The notes under the pieces are model-generated. The model was not told the DNA's origin and made no database searches. It saw nothing but the letters and a program-made list of their open reading frames with translations. The position numbers and the translations under genes are program-made. Below are positions 1 to 10,782 of a stretch of DNA of 64,000 nt, one piece after another; position 1 is the first letter of the stretch; every line of letters begins with the position of its first letter. Origin of the DNA: Labyrinthula sp. Ha (lineage: Eukaryota > Sar > Bigyra > Labyrinthulida > Labyrinthulaceae); the NCBI GenBank assembly GCA_015227615.1, contig JAALGZ010000005.1:1798001-1862000 (forward strand). The letters are read 5' to 3'.

Positions 1-2963
1 AAGCTGTTAGAAGAAAAGGTTTAGTATATTATATTGTTGTAGAGTAGTAACTTTTCAAAAAAAGACATGGTTGCTTGAACAAAGATTCGAGTAAACTTAA
101 ACGTTTTATGCATATATTCTTAGAACGGACAAATAATTAGCGGATGCACTCCTAAAAATTCGCTATTGGTTCTATATTCCCAGATTTCAAGTCTTAAATC
201 TAACTGTTTATTTTGACACTAATGAATCGAGAACAAGTATGCCTCTGGTCATCATATATTTAGGCTCTTAATGGCTTCACATGTGATGCTATTCTTATTC
301 CAGTTGTTATATTGGCATAGATTATTATGTTATATTTCATTATTAAAAGCCAATATTTAAGTCAGGTTTCGAGATTTTTTATAATTTTTGAACGAAACCG
401 GATTTGTACCTTGTGTTACAGAACCGATGTTACTCATATTTTCCAATAATGAAGCCACCAGGTTAATGTGTATTGACGGAATTTATTCAATATCCAAGTT
501 ATTCTAGCTAATTAAATATTTCTTTTAGACTATATTGTCGACTTTTCAACTTTATTAATTATAGAGTATCTTTCAAACAAACCGGTATAATTTCTGGGAA
601 GACTGGTGGAAAGTAAAAACCTTGACAAATTTAAGATAAGGACATAGAACATTACCACCCAGGTGTTTTGGTTATAATTTCATGTCCTATTCTGTTAAAC
701 TCAAGGTACAGAGATTGTATACTAGGTTGTCCTTACTCCCAATAAATTGGAAGCGATTTAATTAACTAGGTAACATATGATAAGAAGCTTACCATTGATT
801 TTCTCTTTGATAGAATTCAACTTTAAGCTTTGCCCCGCAAGGCTTCTAGTACTTGTTGAGCTTACCATAAGATTGCACAACACAATGGTCAGATAAACTA
901 AGTATAAAATAAAAGTGGTTAATGGTACTTTCCAAACATATTTGGTTAATCACCTAGCATGCTACAAGATTTTCATCAAGCTATGAGTTGTCTCTAGCAG
1001 TAGTTTCCTTGACAAAGACTGAAATATGAGATTAATATATGATAATCTGCTCTATTTTCATTGAATTTAGAATCATAAGTTTAAAATATAAAATTTTTTG
1101 TTTAAATTCTTTTAGTAAAGTCATAAGAGGTAAAGCATGGCTCTGTATATTGTTCTATTAAAAATGCCGAATATTGAGTGCAAAAGAATATAAGTTTCTA
1201 TGTTTTTGAGCTGAAGTCAATTGAATTGTCTCGTTTTCTGTATTAAAATTTTATAAAATATAAAAACTTGAATTAAGATTATTGTTTCATGAAGGGTGCA
1301 CCCTGGAACTCAACGATCGGATGGTATTGTTTAGTATGCACAGTCAGTTTAAGCTTTTAGAATATTCATTTTGTTCGATGGATACGGTGACACAATCGTA
1401 ATTTGATTGCTCAACCTACGCTGAAAGCATCAAATCTTTTTTGTAGAATTCATGAATCATGCTGAGGCTGGTTTTGTTTTATACCAGCAACAAAAAGTAA
1501 ACATCGGGATTTCATCATTTTTTACATGTCAAGTGTAACTGTTCGTATTAATGTCCCTTGTGAAGAACATATGACAGCTCAGTAGTAAATTTTAGTCTAC
1601 GAATTATGTCCCCAGAAGCTTTATATTATGTTTCATGAGACCATCATTGCTTGGTAGAGTTTTCTCCAGGTAGGAGTCATCAGTTCTTAAACCTTTGAAA
1701 ACTAGATAATACGAGATTCATTAGCTTGGTAAATACAGCGTGATTAAATGCCTATATACTCCGAAGAGTTGGAGAGAGATGTTAATAATCGCAGCTAATA
1801 TATTTTAGGGGTACCTCAACCAACGGGTTTTTGAGTTAAGACCACACCCACCTAATATTTTTATGTGCAGTTACACTATGACTTCACTGAGCCTTAGTTC
1901 AACAAAAAAGCTTTGATAATAACTCTTTCACTTTATGATTCCATTCCCTTTAGCAACTACATGCAGTCAAAACGTTAAGGTTTAGAATTGAACAACTTCT
2001 AGACTTTGCGGAGACTGTTATGAACTCCGTCTAGAAAATGTAAAATTTAGGTTTATAAAGAGGCTCAAATTGGAACTACTTCAATGAGAAAATACTAATG
2101 ATATAGTTACACGCTTTCTCAGAAGCTTATCATTAAGGCAAGTACAGTTTGTAAGACTATAAGTCACATTCACAATAGTGTTGAAGCGTCTACAAACAGA
2201 CAATCCTTGATTTCTAAAATCTTAAATTCATCGCGCTACCGCCTCTTGTCTGGTGATCTTTTGGCATCCAATAAACTTTGTTTTCTTTGTCTCTGTTTCT
2301 TAGTTTTCTGAAAATGTTTGGGGAAGAAGTTAGAGCAAACGCAGTGGGGAATACTAAGAAAGGATTCCTTAGTAAGCTCTAACCTGGTTCGTTGTAACAA
2401 AAATATTATCGTTTCTAGATTATCGAGATAATTGCCTCTTATGGCATAAATAAAGAGTTCTCCTTGCAACAAGCGATTAGTCGATATGGCCCTGCTATTA
2501 AAAACATGATTAAGGTAACAACAAACCGGTAATTAAACGTAAGGAAATTAACATGTATATATGTTAAACTTTTAATTGATAATGTCAATGTCACATCAAT
2601 AACGGGAGATATGGAATATTATCAAGACATAATTATATCTGGTACTAGCAGAAATAACATATAGAAACAACGGTATTTCACCATTGTCTGATGAGAATTA
2701 CATGGTTTACAGTGAACGAGAATTCACACGTCCACTTTTAGTCGGTTAAATTTCTAACAACAGAATAAAAGCACAACTCGATTCAAATTTTTAGTGCCCC
2801 TCTTCATTCACACGCACCACTCCTTAAATAAACGAAAAATCTATAATTATTAGTTTGATAACTAGTTACACTTTTTCCCAAGTTTTTTCCGTATACAAGG
2901 TTGGTTTTAACTAGTCTGCTGGATCATAGCTGAGACATCTTCTGCACAGAGTAAGGTGTAAAT
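1..2963. other. AT-rich stretch without recognised gene
   Basis: No conserved protein, RNA gene or clear repeat was recognised. The only notable open frame is a 78-codon minus-strand frame at 2236-2472, basic at its C-terminus, with no recognisable domain. It could be a relic or chance. The last few hundred bases must hold the promoter of the G-alpha gene, but no clear core element stands out. Confidence 0.5.
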
Positions 2964-4130
2964 ATGGGTGCTTCTTGTTGTACTGGAAAACCTGCCAATG
3001 CTCTTTCAAACCAAAATAGAAATATTAATAATAGGCTTCAGGAAGATAAATTGAGAGCGAAATCAGAAGTTAAACTTCTGCTTTTTGGCGCAGGTGAAAG
3101 TGGGAAGAGTACGTTATTCAAACAAATGAAAAAAACTTATTCTGCACAGAAAGATTTTGATTTAGAATATGGGGTTCTTAGGGAACAAATGGCAGGTATT
3201 CTTACTGCGGCGTTTCTTGAGCTTGTTGATGCTGCCGCGCAGATTAATGGTCTTGGAAGTGATGATCTGAACGAGTTACATAGTAAACTACAGGCTGAGA
3301 AAGATCACACAAAAGACAAGGCAGGTGGTAAAAGATTTTCTACAAATGCATATCATATATTTACAACCTTATGGGCTTGTGAACCTGTTCAAAGAACTTG
3401 GTCAGAGAGATGGAAATATCAGGTTATGGACTCGCTGGATTATTTCATGAGGCCTGAAAATCTACGTAGAGTTTGTCCTCCGCCTCCGGCTTATACAGGA
3501 GTGATGAATAAGTATAACTATACCTATGATCCAACTTCTGAAGATGTTTTAAGATTGAGAATAAGAACAAGTGGAATAATTAAGCATACCTTTAAATATA
3601 ACAGCGTGATTGTAAACGTTGTTGATGTAGGCGGCCAAAGAAACGAACGAAAGAAGTGGATGGAAGTGTTGAGTGATGTCACTGCTGTGTTGTTTGTGAT
3701 TGCTATGCAGGAATTTGATCAAACTCTTTTTGAAAACAATACTGTAAACAGGTTGAATGAGGCAGTAGAATTACTACAGTCTACGATGAACTTTCCAGTC
3801 TTCACGAACCACTCATTTATTCTGTTTTTTAACAAAATGGATCTTTTCAGCGCCAAAGTGCAGCGAATGTACGAAGCTAATCCAAGAGGAAATTTAGACG
3901 AGTACTTTCCAGAATTAGGTCTGGGCAGAACTTGGGAGTTAGAACCAGCGAAAGAACAGTTGAAGGCTGCGATAACAAAAAGGTTCATCGATGTAGGCAA
4001 GAATACGGGAAAGGACATGAAGCTATTTCCTCACTATGTTACCGCAATTGATTCAGAAATGTTCAAAACAGTTTTTGAGGCTGCAGCAGAGGTGGTTCTT
4101 GCCAAACTGATTGAAGGTGAGCAAAATTGA
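2964..4130 (+). CDS. Heterotrimeric G-protein alpha subunit
   Basis: GTP-binding alpha subunit that couples seven-helix receptors to effectors at the inner face of the plasma membrane. The 388-aa frame is uninterrupted. It begins MGASCC, giving the N-myristoylation Gly2 and palmitoylation-type Cys5/6. The P-loop GAGESGKST lies near residues 42-50, switch I RIRTSG carries the arginine that is catalytic in the family, switch II is DVGGQRNERKKW with the catalytic Gln, and the NKMD base-recognition motif is present. The fifth box, usually TCATD, reads VTAID. The C-terminus IEGEQN has no cysteine at position -4, so no pertussis-toxin-type site. An insertion of about 30 residues (near 105-125) extends the helical domain. 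No introns are needed. The next gene runs toward it and ends 89 bp downstream. Confidence 0.96.
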   Translation: MGASCCTGKPANALSNQNRNINNRLQEDKLRAKSEVKLLLFGAGESGKSTLFKQMKKTYSAQKDFDLEYGVLREQMAGILTAAFLELVDAAAQINGLGSDDLNELHSKLQAEKDHTKDKAGGKRFSTNAYHIFTTLWACEPVQRTWSERWKYQVMDSLDYFMRPENLRRVCPPPPAYTGVMNKYNYTYDPTSEDVLRLRIRTSGIIKHTFKYNSVIVNVVDVGGQRNERKKWMEVLSDVTAVLFVIAMQEFDQTLFENNTVNRLNEAVELLQSTMNFPVFTNHSFILFFNKMDLFSAKVQRMYEANPRGNLDEYFPELGLGRTWELEPAKEQLKAAITKRFIDVGKNTGKDMKLFPHYVTAIDSEMFKTVFEAAAEVVLAKLIEGEQN

Positions 4131-4219
4131 GTTAAGTTGTCTTGTGCATAGCCTTTTTCCCAGTGTGCGATTAGATATATTAACAATCTTCTAAGGTTTT
4201 TGTTTACATCATCCTTTAC

Positions 4220-5917
4220 TTAGTCATATTGACATGGCAATCCAGGGAAGGTGCAGTAGCAGGCGTCCGGAATGCCCTGGATAAGGTATCTCTTTCCATC
4301 AGTAGCATCTTCTGGGAACCGAACTGTCCTTGCTTTAATAGTAATCACATCAATAGCGATTGTTTCATACCAGCTAGTATAGTCTCCTAGTATTTTGAAC
4401 TCGTCTAACATCGATAATACTTCAACCAGCTCACAGGGAGTAGCTGGCACCCAAGGGCTCTGTATATCACCCGTGTCTTTAAGCCATGTATGAACGAAAG
4501 GATCCTCACCCTCAATTAGCTGTCTGGGTTCCTTCGGTAAGCCAAACGTCGCCTTCCTTTCTGGTTTAAACATCTCTTGCTCAGTGTATCTGCTAACAGG
4601 CCGATTTTCTGTTGTATTAATGAACAACGGTATCCTTATTATCTTATAATCAGTCAAAATATCAAAGAGTTCCTCTTTTGGAAATCTATAAACGAGTCTA
4701 GCGCCTGCACCCGAATCACAAGCTCCGCACTCAAGAGACACTAAATGTAAAGGCACATTCCAACTAACATTCCCATGGAACTCCCCTTGAAACGCCCCAA
4801 CAACAAACTCTAGCAACCCTCCATATGCAGCTGAAAGCTTCGTTTCCGAAAACTCAAAAAAAGACTTAGGTGCTACGAAGTGCCATAAACTTCTTTCTGT
4901 CTCCGGTTTTCTTATTGGATCATATGTATCTGAATGACGAATGGTGTCTACAACAGAATCGCTAGCCTGGATGTAGCGAGTTAACAAATCGTTAGACATT
5001 GTGTCATGGTGAACCGGTAGCTTCATTTTATACATTTTGTTCTTGTTTTCTTTTTCAATTGTATTATATGTTCTAAGCTCAAAATCATTCATCTGCTGCA
5101 CCGTCCACCCTTCATCATTAAGAATAAAGTCGTGCTGAACAACCACTTGCAGATCAAGCTCCTTATCTTCTTGTTGCCTCAAACCAACCCAAAGGCCCCT
5201 TTCTTCCATTATAGTTTTGTACTCAGCTAGCGCACTCTGTATAGTTTCATCCGTCATTATTTCCTCTCTGTCTATTTCTCCTGCATTCATCAATTCTATC
5301 TGATACTCGAGCGCTTCAGCTAACTTCTGATCTTGTGCATTTATGTTAGCAGCTTCATTTTCGAGCCAATACATTCTTCCTTCAACGACTTCTGCTTCAA
5401 GATCAGTCAAATCGCACACAAAGTTATTTGATAAAACCTTAATTTTTCCAATGTTACTCCATCGACGCTCCCCAAGAGTCACATCATAGAGTCGGTACTT
5501 GAATGAAGAATTCGCTATCATAGAGGTGGTGTAAAAAGTAGGATGAGGTTCGAAAATTAGGTTATTTTTCTTTGACTTAACTTCAGTGCCAATTAAATCG
5601 CCATTGTGATCTCTTTTTATTCGCTGGGTGGACATGGGTTCACCTTCCTCATCATACTTCGGTTCATATCCATGCTGATCATAAACCTGGGAAAGCTGGA
5701 AAAGTTTTCCTTTCTGTTCGTCTGGAAACTCTACAATTTCTGCTACGAGCAAATTTCCATAATCATCCGTCACAGGAAGAAAAATCTCTACAATAGGAAA
5801 AGGATTATCAACTTCTGCTTCAGGCGCAATATAAATCATGTCTGGAGCTATTAGAGCATCAATTCCTTTCGTGCAAACGAGAAACTTGGCCCAGAAAAAA
5901 ACAAAAAAGAGTTTCAT
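4220..5917 (-). CDS. Secreted protein with laminin IV (laminin B)-like domain
   Basis: A 565-aa protein. The first 18 residues form a hydrophobic signal peptide with aromatic clusters (MKLFFVFFWAKFLVC). From about residue 262 the sequence resembles laminin domain IV: FILNDEGW at the start, then SLWHFVAPKSFF and AAYGGLLEFVVG near residues 343-374, matching the family pattern of an aromatic-aromatic-x-AP segment followed by YGG-x-L-x-F. A second Cys cluster lies at 397-400 (CGAC) and the protein ends with a Cys-rich tail (CYCTFPGLPCQYD). The central part (170-250) is acidic and probably helical. Laminin-IV-like modules occur in extracellular or cell-surface proteins; the exact role here is unknown. 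No membrane anchor is seen after the signal. It lies 60 bp downstream of another secreted-protein gene on the same strand. Confidence 0.75.
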   Translation of the reverse strand: MKLFFVFFWAKFLVCTKGIDALIAPDMIYIAPEAEVDNPFPIVEIFLPVTDDYGNLLVAEIVEFPDEQKGKLFQLSQVYDQHGYEPKYDEEGEPMSTQRIKRDHNGDLIGTEVKSKKNNLIFEPHPTFYTTSMIANSSFKYRLYDVTLGERRWSNIGKIKVLSNNFVCDLTDLEAEVVEGRMYWLENEAANINAQDQKLAEALEYQIELMNAGEIDREEIMTDETIQSALAEYKTIMEERGLWVGLRQQEDKELDLQVVVQHDFILNDEGWTVQQMNDFELRTYNTIEKENKNKMYKMKLPVHHDTMSNDLLTRYIQASDSVVDTIRHSDTYDPIRKPETERSLWHFVAPKSFFEFSETKLSAAYGGLLEFVVGAFQGEFHGNVSWNVPLHLVSLECGACDSGAGARLVYRFPKEELFDILTDYKIIRIPLFINTTENRPVSRYTEQEMFKPERKATFGLPKEPRQLIEGEDPFVHTWLKDTGDIQSPWVPATPCELVEVLSMLDEFKILGDYTSWYETIAIDVITIKARTVRFPEDATDGKRYLIQGIPDACYCTFPGLPCQYD

Positions 5918-5977
5918 TGTTTATTCAACGGTTTAGTTCATTCTGAAAAGTTTGTGCACTTAACGATTAAATTGATT

Positions 5978-6334
5978 TCAACTGTCAATTGTTTTGAAAA
6001 AACGAGAAAAAGTTAACTCCTCCGAAATCATATCTGGATCGTAATACCATACACAAAGATCTCTCGCGTTCTTACTGAGCGGTATAAAGTTGCATCCAGA
6101 ATCAAACCCGCCTCTTTGATCTCTTTCATACCCAGTGTAATCAGGTGCAGCTCCGTCGCATTTTCTCGCATCTGGAACAGGGCTACAAGTACTCCAACAT
6201 TTGCATGTTTGTCCAGGTTTTGTTGGATTCTTTAGACACGGGTGATCCTCACGACAAAGGCCAATGGCGCTGACTGTAGACCAGAAGAAGAACATAATCA
6301 ATAGCCTCAAAATATCCTTTTGTTGATCTTGCAT
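5978..6334 (-). CDS. Small secreted cysteine-rich protein
   Basis: A 118-aa frame. After a short polar start comes a hydrophobic stretch (LRLLIMFFFWSTVSAIG) that reads as a signal peptide, so the mature protein would start near residue 27. The mature part has eight cysteines, including C-x5-C, C-x-C-x3-C-x8-C and two later single cysteines, consistent with four disulfides. A later Met (residue 14) could also start a shorter signal. I do not recognise the fold. It is upstream of, and on the same strand as, the laminin-IV-like gene with only 60 bp between stop and start, which suggests shared regulation. Upstream 6335-6740 shows no gene. Confidence 0.6.
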   Translation of the reverse strand: MQDQQKDILRLLIMFFFWSTVSAIGLCREDHPCLKNPTKPGQTCKCWSTCSPVPDARKCDGAAPDYTGYERDQRGGFDSGCNFIPLSKNARDLCVWYYDPDMISEELTFSRFFKTIDS

Positions 6335-6740
6335 CTTTTTATTCCTTTATTTTAAGGGCTTGATTTTGGGCTTCTTTCTTACTTTGCGACCAAGAAAAGT
6401 AGATTCTAGGAGATCGCTTTATTGGAATTTGGAAATTGTTATCCTTAGTTGCGAAATTATAATTATTCTTTAATACGTGCCTTTTGCTACTTGGGAATTC
6501 ACGAAGCGGAGCTACATTTATGAAGTCACCGGTATTCGTATCAAACTCATAAGATAATTGTTTTCAAACATTATTTTAAAATAAACAAAATATATTGCAA
6601 TCTGGACATTGAGTTATGGCTACTCAAGATCAAACTAATTACTGGATATACCTTATTTTGACGAACTGGAGATTGTGTTAGCACAGTTTTTTAAAGAGGT
6701 CGTGAAAAATTTTGAGAACAATGAGTGAAAAAGTGGTTTG

Positions 6741-7330
6741 AAAGTTTTGGATTTTGTTTGCGGACATGGAATTGTTTGCAAGAAATTATTAAGCGCTGCT
6801 TCTGATTGTATTGGGAGTTGATTGGAGCTGATGTTGAGCAAAAAATAAGAAAATTATTTGGTGAAAAGATCAGGAATCTCCATGAAGCGAAAAAGTAACT
6901 TCTGTTCTACTTGACCAGAAGGATGGAAGCAATCTTAAAGAGAACGAATATGATTTCATTTTAATAATAATTGTTCTTGACCACATGGAGGAAGAACTAT
7001 CTCAAGTTGCATAGAGCAATTTGTGCAATAGTGTTAAAAAAATAGGAAAATTACTTTTAGTTGATTTTGAGAAATGGGAGGAGCAGTGTCCTCGTTATTT
7101 AAAGGAAACTGGAGGCACGTTCTTCAAGGAAGGCAGGCATCGTCACAGCAGCTACTTCAAAAAGGATTACGTAAAGTTGGGTGGGAAAAGGGATGTGTGG
7201 ATGTATACCCAAATTTGTCGATGTTAAAGTCAAGAATGCTGCATGGAGATAAAGAGCCCATATATTTTGTTCTTGAATTGCAAAAAGAATTAAGTGTAAG
7301 GCAGTTAATATGTAATTTTGTAATTTAGAA
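6741..7330 (+). pseudogene. Dead SAM-dependent methyltransferase (type 11/12 fold)
   Basis: Pieces of a class I methyltransferase can be read in more than one frame. Motif I remains as KVLDFVCGHGIVCKKLL (from 6741), where a family member would have a glycine-rich D-x-G-C-G-x-G loop. About 210 bp later, in another frame, comes YDFILIIIVLDHMEEELSQ (post-motif II and motif IV region), then a stop, then NSVKKIGKLLLVDFEKWEE (motif VI region). A third segment (MLHGDKEPIYFVLELQKE) follows after another shift near 7180. No 28-33-nt intron with GT-AG ends would repair all breaks, and there are in-frame stops near 6801 and 7012, so this is a host pseudogene and not an intron-rich gene. Substrate unknown. 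Confidence 0.62.
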
Positions 7331-7399
7331 TCTCACATAGATTTCATTTGCTTCGCCACAGCCCCGGGAGTTTAGACGTACTATTCACTTTATTAGTTC

Positions 7400-7915
7400 C
7401 GATGAGTTATTAAAAAATAGGCAAAACAAAATCAGCTATATAGCAAGCCTCTTGGTGAAAGTGGAAACCTGGCAAAGCAGAATTTTACTTCCTCTGTTAT
7501 AGTCTCAGTTTTCTTTCCCTCCTTCTCTTCAATGACATTAGACTTAATTCTTTTTCCCTTTGGTAACTCAATTGCTGCAATTTTTACCATTTCACGAGCT
7601 TCAATCATATTTTCTCGTCGGGGGGTGGAAATGCTTCCAACCTCACCATTGACAATATAAATTTCCCCTGGATTCTTTGGATTTCAATTAATACACCAAC
7701 CTTTCCACAATTTCTTCCTTTTCTACTCATAGCCAGGCTTCTAATTCAAAACCTAGTAAGTTTGCTGACTTAACTACTATTTAAATATACCTCGACAGTA
7801 TCATTCTTATAGATAACTGGGTTCGAGAAAAGAATAACCCCATTGCCATGTGCACTAGGAACAGAAACTCTTCCAAAGAGTACAAATTGGTTAGTAATGT
7901 TATGTTTTGTATGTT
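7400..7915 (-). pseudogene. Unrecognised decayed coding relic
   Basis: Read on the minus strand, coding-like segments appear in different frames: SVPSAHGNGVILFSNPVIYK (about 7890-7815), then IYIVNGEVGSISTPRRENM and IAAIELPKGKRIKSNVIEEK nearer 7650-7500. Stops separate them and the composition is protein-like. I could not assign a family. Short introns cannot be excluded, but I found no splice pattern that keeps one frame. The remaining 7916-8452 shows nothing I can name. Confidence 0.3.
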
Positions 7916-8452
7916 CTTTTTCTTATTCATATCTTAAAGGATAAATTCTGACTTTTGTACTGTTCTATATCTTTCACTACATGTATCAACTATAAGTACC
8001 GTCTCAAATAGGCTATCATGTACAAACAAACCAACTAACAAAACCATAAAACATATAAGCAATAATACACAAAACTTCACTACCTTCCAAACTTGTATTC
8101 AAACTACCTATTGTACCCTCCAGTCTTTGATTTCACTTTTTTAACAAGCAACTTTGCAAATTTTTATTTGTGCAATTTGGCTGATGGTTCTATTTAATAC
8201 ACGCCTTTCCTTGGCATTATATATTGGACGAAAGCGCTTCCACATCCAGGCAGCATATAAAAAAAAAAATCTACGTTCGGGATCCGATTTCCCTTAGCCT
8301 AACCTTGGTTTAATCTATTGTAATCCAGCTAAGGAAATGTCTCTACATCTTTTCATTGAGACAAGGGAGAGCAAAATTTGCTTGAAATCTTAGTTATGAA
8401 ACAGAAAACAAAATCGAAAGCTTTCAAGTTACTTAGACCCCTGAATATGGTT

Positions 8453-9411
8453 CTACAGCGTAACTCTTGATAAGACATCACCTGCCAAGCAATTTAATCG
8501 TAAATCTACATCAAACTTGTCTGCCCTTGTTTCACCTACGTTCACGATACCAATTGGAAGGCCTTTACTTACAGCTAAATGAACCAACCGAAAGGCCGAG
8601 CCGACCTTTACAGATGATCCAACAACTAATAATCCATCTGCTGCTTGGATATCAGAAAAAGCTTGATCTTTAACTTCTTTGGGCACGCTTCCTCCAAAAA
8701 AGACAATAGTTGGCATCACAATGCTTTCAGGAGAATGGCAATTGTGGCAATCAAGGACTTCAAAAGTTTCAAAATCAGCTACTAGATCTGCATCTCCATC
8801 AGCTCTAGCAAGCTGAGATTTCGCCTGATGCTTCACATTTTCTATCCAATCCCAGTTTACCCGCCGCACCTCCTCAGTGTAAAATTTCCTAGAGTATTTG
8901 TGCCCACAATTCAAGCATTCCACTCCGTCTCCGTGTCCATGTAGTTCAATCACGCGGCTCCCAAAATTATGCATGTCAGCTGCGTGATGATGCAACCGAT
9001 CTACATTTTGTGTAATAATTGTATCAATTTTATTCTCTTTTTGCAGTTTAGCCAAACTCAAATGCCCTGGATTTGGTTTTGCATGAGATAAGTATTGAAA
9101 ACCGAAAACACTTCTAGCCCAGTAACGCTTCCTAACAAGCGCAGAACCAACAAACTCTTGATGAGTAGCAGGCTTGTGGCCTTTGGAATAGGAACCATTA
9201 GGTGACCGATAGTCAGGTATACCACTCTCTGTGCTCAACCTAGGTAGTCAAAGAGAAGATCTTTCATTTACCCTGCGCCTGTAAGAACTACAGGTTTGTA
9301 TTTCAAGATAAAGGTCCTAAGACAATTAATATCCCGAGCCGTAGCCATAGGATAGTTTTCTGGGGCAATGCTTCTCAATGCAGGTACAGCTGAGCTCAAA
9401 TATCTGTGCAT
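8453..9411 (-). CDS. Sirtuin, SIRT4-type NAD-dependent deacylase
   Basis: NAD-dependent protein deacylase or ADP-ribosyltransferase of the mitochondrial SIRT4-like branch. Two exons, 9411-9272 and 9239-8453, are joined across a 32-nt intron (GTAAAT...CCTAG) and give 308 aa. The junction reconstructs TGAG-LSTESGIPDYRS, the NAD-binding signature; the residue after GAG is Leu where Ile or Cys is common. Other signatures are WARS (about 87), TQNVDRLH (123-130), catalytic His147 in IELHGHGD, four zinc cysteines (155, 158, 211, 214), MPTIVFFGG and VVGSSVKV. Start: I chose the ATG at 9411, which gives a basic, Ser/Arg-containing leader (MHRYLSSAVPALRSIA) compatible with mitochondrial import. An ATG at 9549 is open in frame but would overlap the divergent neighbour. 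The stop is TAG. Confidence 0.92.
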
Positions 9412-9484
9412 CTCTTTCTCTCCAAGTTTTCCCTCGTTTTTCTTGATAGGGCCGCATAACCCACGAGGCAAAGTAAATAAACGG
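9412..9484. promoter_or_regulatory. Probable bidirectional promoter, sirtuin / MPP6-like
   Basis: Only 73 bp separate the preferred starts of the sirtuin (minus) and the MPP6-like gene (plus). If the MPP6-like protein starts at 9548 instead, the gap is 136 bp. The two transcription units must share control sequence here. This is inferred from spacing; no specific binding site was recognised. Confidence 0.4.
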
Positions 9485-10018
9485 ATGAAAAGTGTTACGG
9501 GCTCAAGTTTGAAGAAAGCAAAAAGGAAAAGGAATCGAAGTTCTACCATGGAAAAACAGAAAAAACTTAAGAATTCAGATGATTTTGGATCTTTGACATT
9601 GGAAAGCTCTGCTGATGACCCCTTAGTTCAAAAGCGAGACTCTACATCGGCAAAGAGACCCCCTGTTCTTTCAAGAAGTCTGCGAAATCTACGATTTATG
9701 CAAAGGACAAAAGATCCTTTGAAAAAGGCTTCGAATAAATTTTCAAACCAATTAGATGAAAAACCATTAGTCAATATATTTCGGAAAAAGCCAGTTGAGA
9801 AAAAATTGAAGAATAATCTTGTTGTAAGAAAAGTTCTTGTTTCATCCACAGTTTTGAAACTGGAACGAAATAAAAATGTGTTGGATTCTTCTCGTCACTC
9901 ATATGGAAATTTTAATTCTGTCGTTGAGACTCATAAGAAAGAAATAAAGGATAGAAAATATATTGATGAAAATGCTAGAAGCTTAGAAGATTTAGTTAGA
10001 TCCAAAACTACTTTTTAG
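9485..10018 (+). CDS. M-phase phosphoprotein 6 (MPP6)-like nuclear exosome cofactor
   Basis: A lysine/serine-rich protein, 177 aa from the ATG at 9485. Two short segments match the MPP6 family: SRSLRNLRFMQR (63-74), corresponding to the family LLRMKFMQR box, and SYGNFNSVVE (139-148), corresponding to S-F-x-G-F-N-x-x-V-E. MPP6 proteins bind RNA and attach the nuclear exosome to its helicase in 3'-end processing of pre-rRNA and other RNAs. The rest is low complexity and basic, as usual in this family. The frame is open back to 9368, inside sirtuin exon 1; ATG 9485 or 9548 are more likely starts. Its stop codon overlaps the 3' end of the convergent neighbour by 11 bp. Assignment rests on two short motifs. 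Confidence 0.55.
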   Translation: MKSVTGSSLKKAKRKRNRSSTMEKQKKLKNSDDFGSLTLESSADDPLVQKRDSTSAKRPPVLSRSLRNLRFMQRTKDPLKKASNKFSNQLDEKPLVNIFRKKPVEKKLKNNLVVRKVLVSSTVLKLERNKNVLDSSRHSYGNFNSVVETHKKEIKDRKYIDENARSLEDLVRSKTTF

Positions 10019-10701
10019 GTTTCTTAATTCTTTTTCTTCTTCTTTTTTTCTTTTTCGGCTTTGTCATAGATTTAAATAGGGCTTCCGCAAATATAAAAAT
10101 TGCAAAGAAACTAAACAAGAGTATAATCAATAAACCTTCAACAAATAAACATAGTTTTTCTATTGTGTTTTCACTTGAAATGAATGGGAAAAAAAAAGAA
10201 ATTCCTTGATATAAAGTTTTCTGGAAAGTTTTGTTCGCTTTAAATAAAGCCTTAGTTTTATCAAACTCAATAGAAAGCTTCAAGAAAATATTCACCTCCT
10301 TTCGTTTTCTTCTTTTTCTGCTGTTCAATGAAATATATTCTTCATTTTCCTCTGCGGCTCCTTTGTAGTCCAGGCTCCTAATATTTCCTTCTGATAATCT
10401 TCTTATACTTTTTAAAACTTTTTTATTTTGTTTAGAATAACTTTTTCGCCTAAAACTTCTAACTTTCTCACTCACACCTTTTCTTTGTTTTTTCTTCACT
10501 GTCATAGCTTTTGGTATTGGGGCTCTCATTTCTTCCACGTCAAGTTTCTCTCTTGCATTTGCACGATAATCTTCTCCCTATAAGTGAAAAAAATATTGTT
10601 ATCACCATTGACAACCTTCGGATAGAGTCAAGAACAACTTTTTCTCGCCTACGTGAAGAATTACGCTTATGCCGGTGAACTTTATCTGAAATCCTTCTCA
10701 T
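10008..10701 (-). CDS. Basic protein with C-terminal membrane segment
   Basis: Two exons, 10701-10606 and 10577-10008, around a 28-nt intron (GTGATA...TTATAG). The junction reads IRRLSM-GEDYRANAREK; without splicing the frame hits a stop soon after. The protein has about 221 aa. The N-terminal two thirds are strongly basic (RNSSRRREK, VKKKQRKGVSEK, SRKRRKRKE). A hydrophobic run of about 27 residues (LCLFVEGLLIILLFSFFAIF and following) lies near residues 170-197, and the last 20 residues are nearly all Lys/Arg/Pro. Such a layout fits a tail-anchored or single-pass membrane protein with both flanks positively charged. I do not recognise the family. The first exon starts 81 bp from the divergent CWC27 gene, and the 3' end overlaps the MPP6-like gene by 11 bp. 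Confidence 0.6.
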
Positions 10702-10782
10702 CTCCGACTCAGCCTTGTTCTTTTTAATCCAGTTATTTGATTCGAGGATAAAAAAGATTCATCCAATCAACACGCAACCTAA
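10702..10782. promoter_or_regulatory. Probable bidirectional promoter, membrane protein / CWC27
   Basis: The start codons of two divergent, intron-containing genes are separated by 81 bp. Both promoters and 5' leaders must fit here or extend into the neighbouring coding sequence. Inferred from spacing only. Confidence 0.4.

Noticed and set aside
3719-4018. 99-codon minus-strand frame inside G-alpha
   Set aside because: Shadow of a strongly conserved plus-strand gene.
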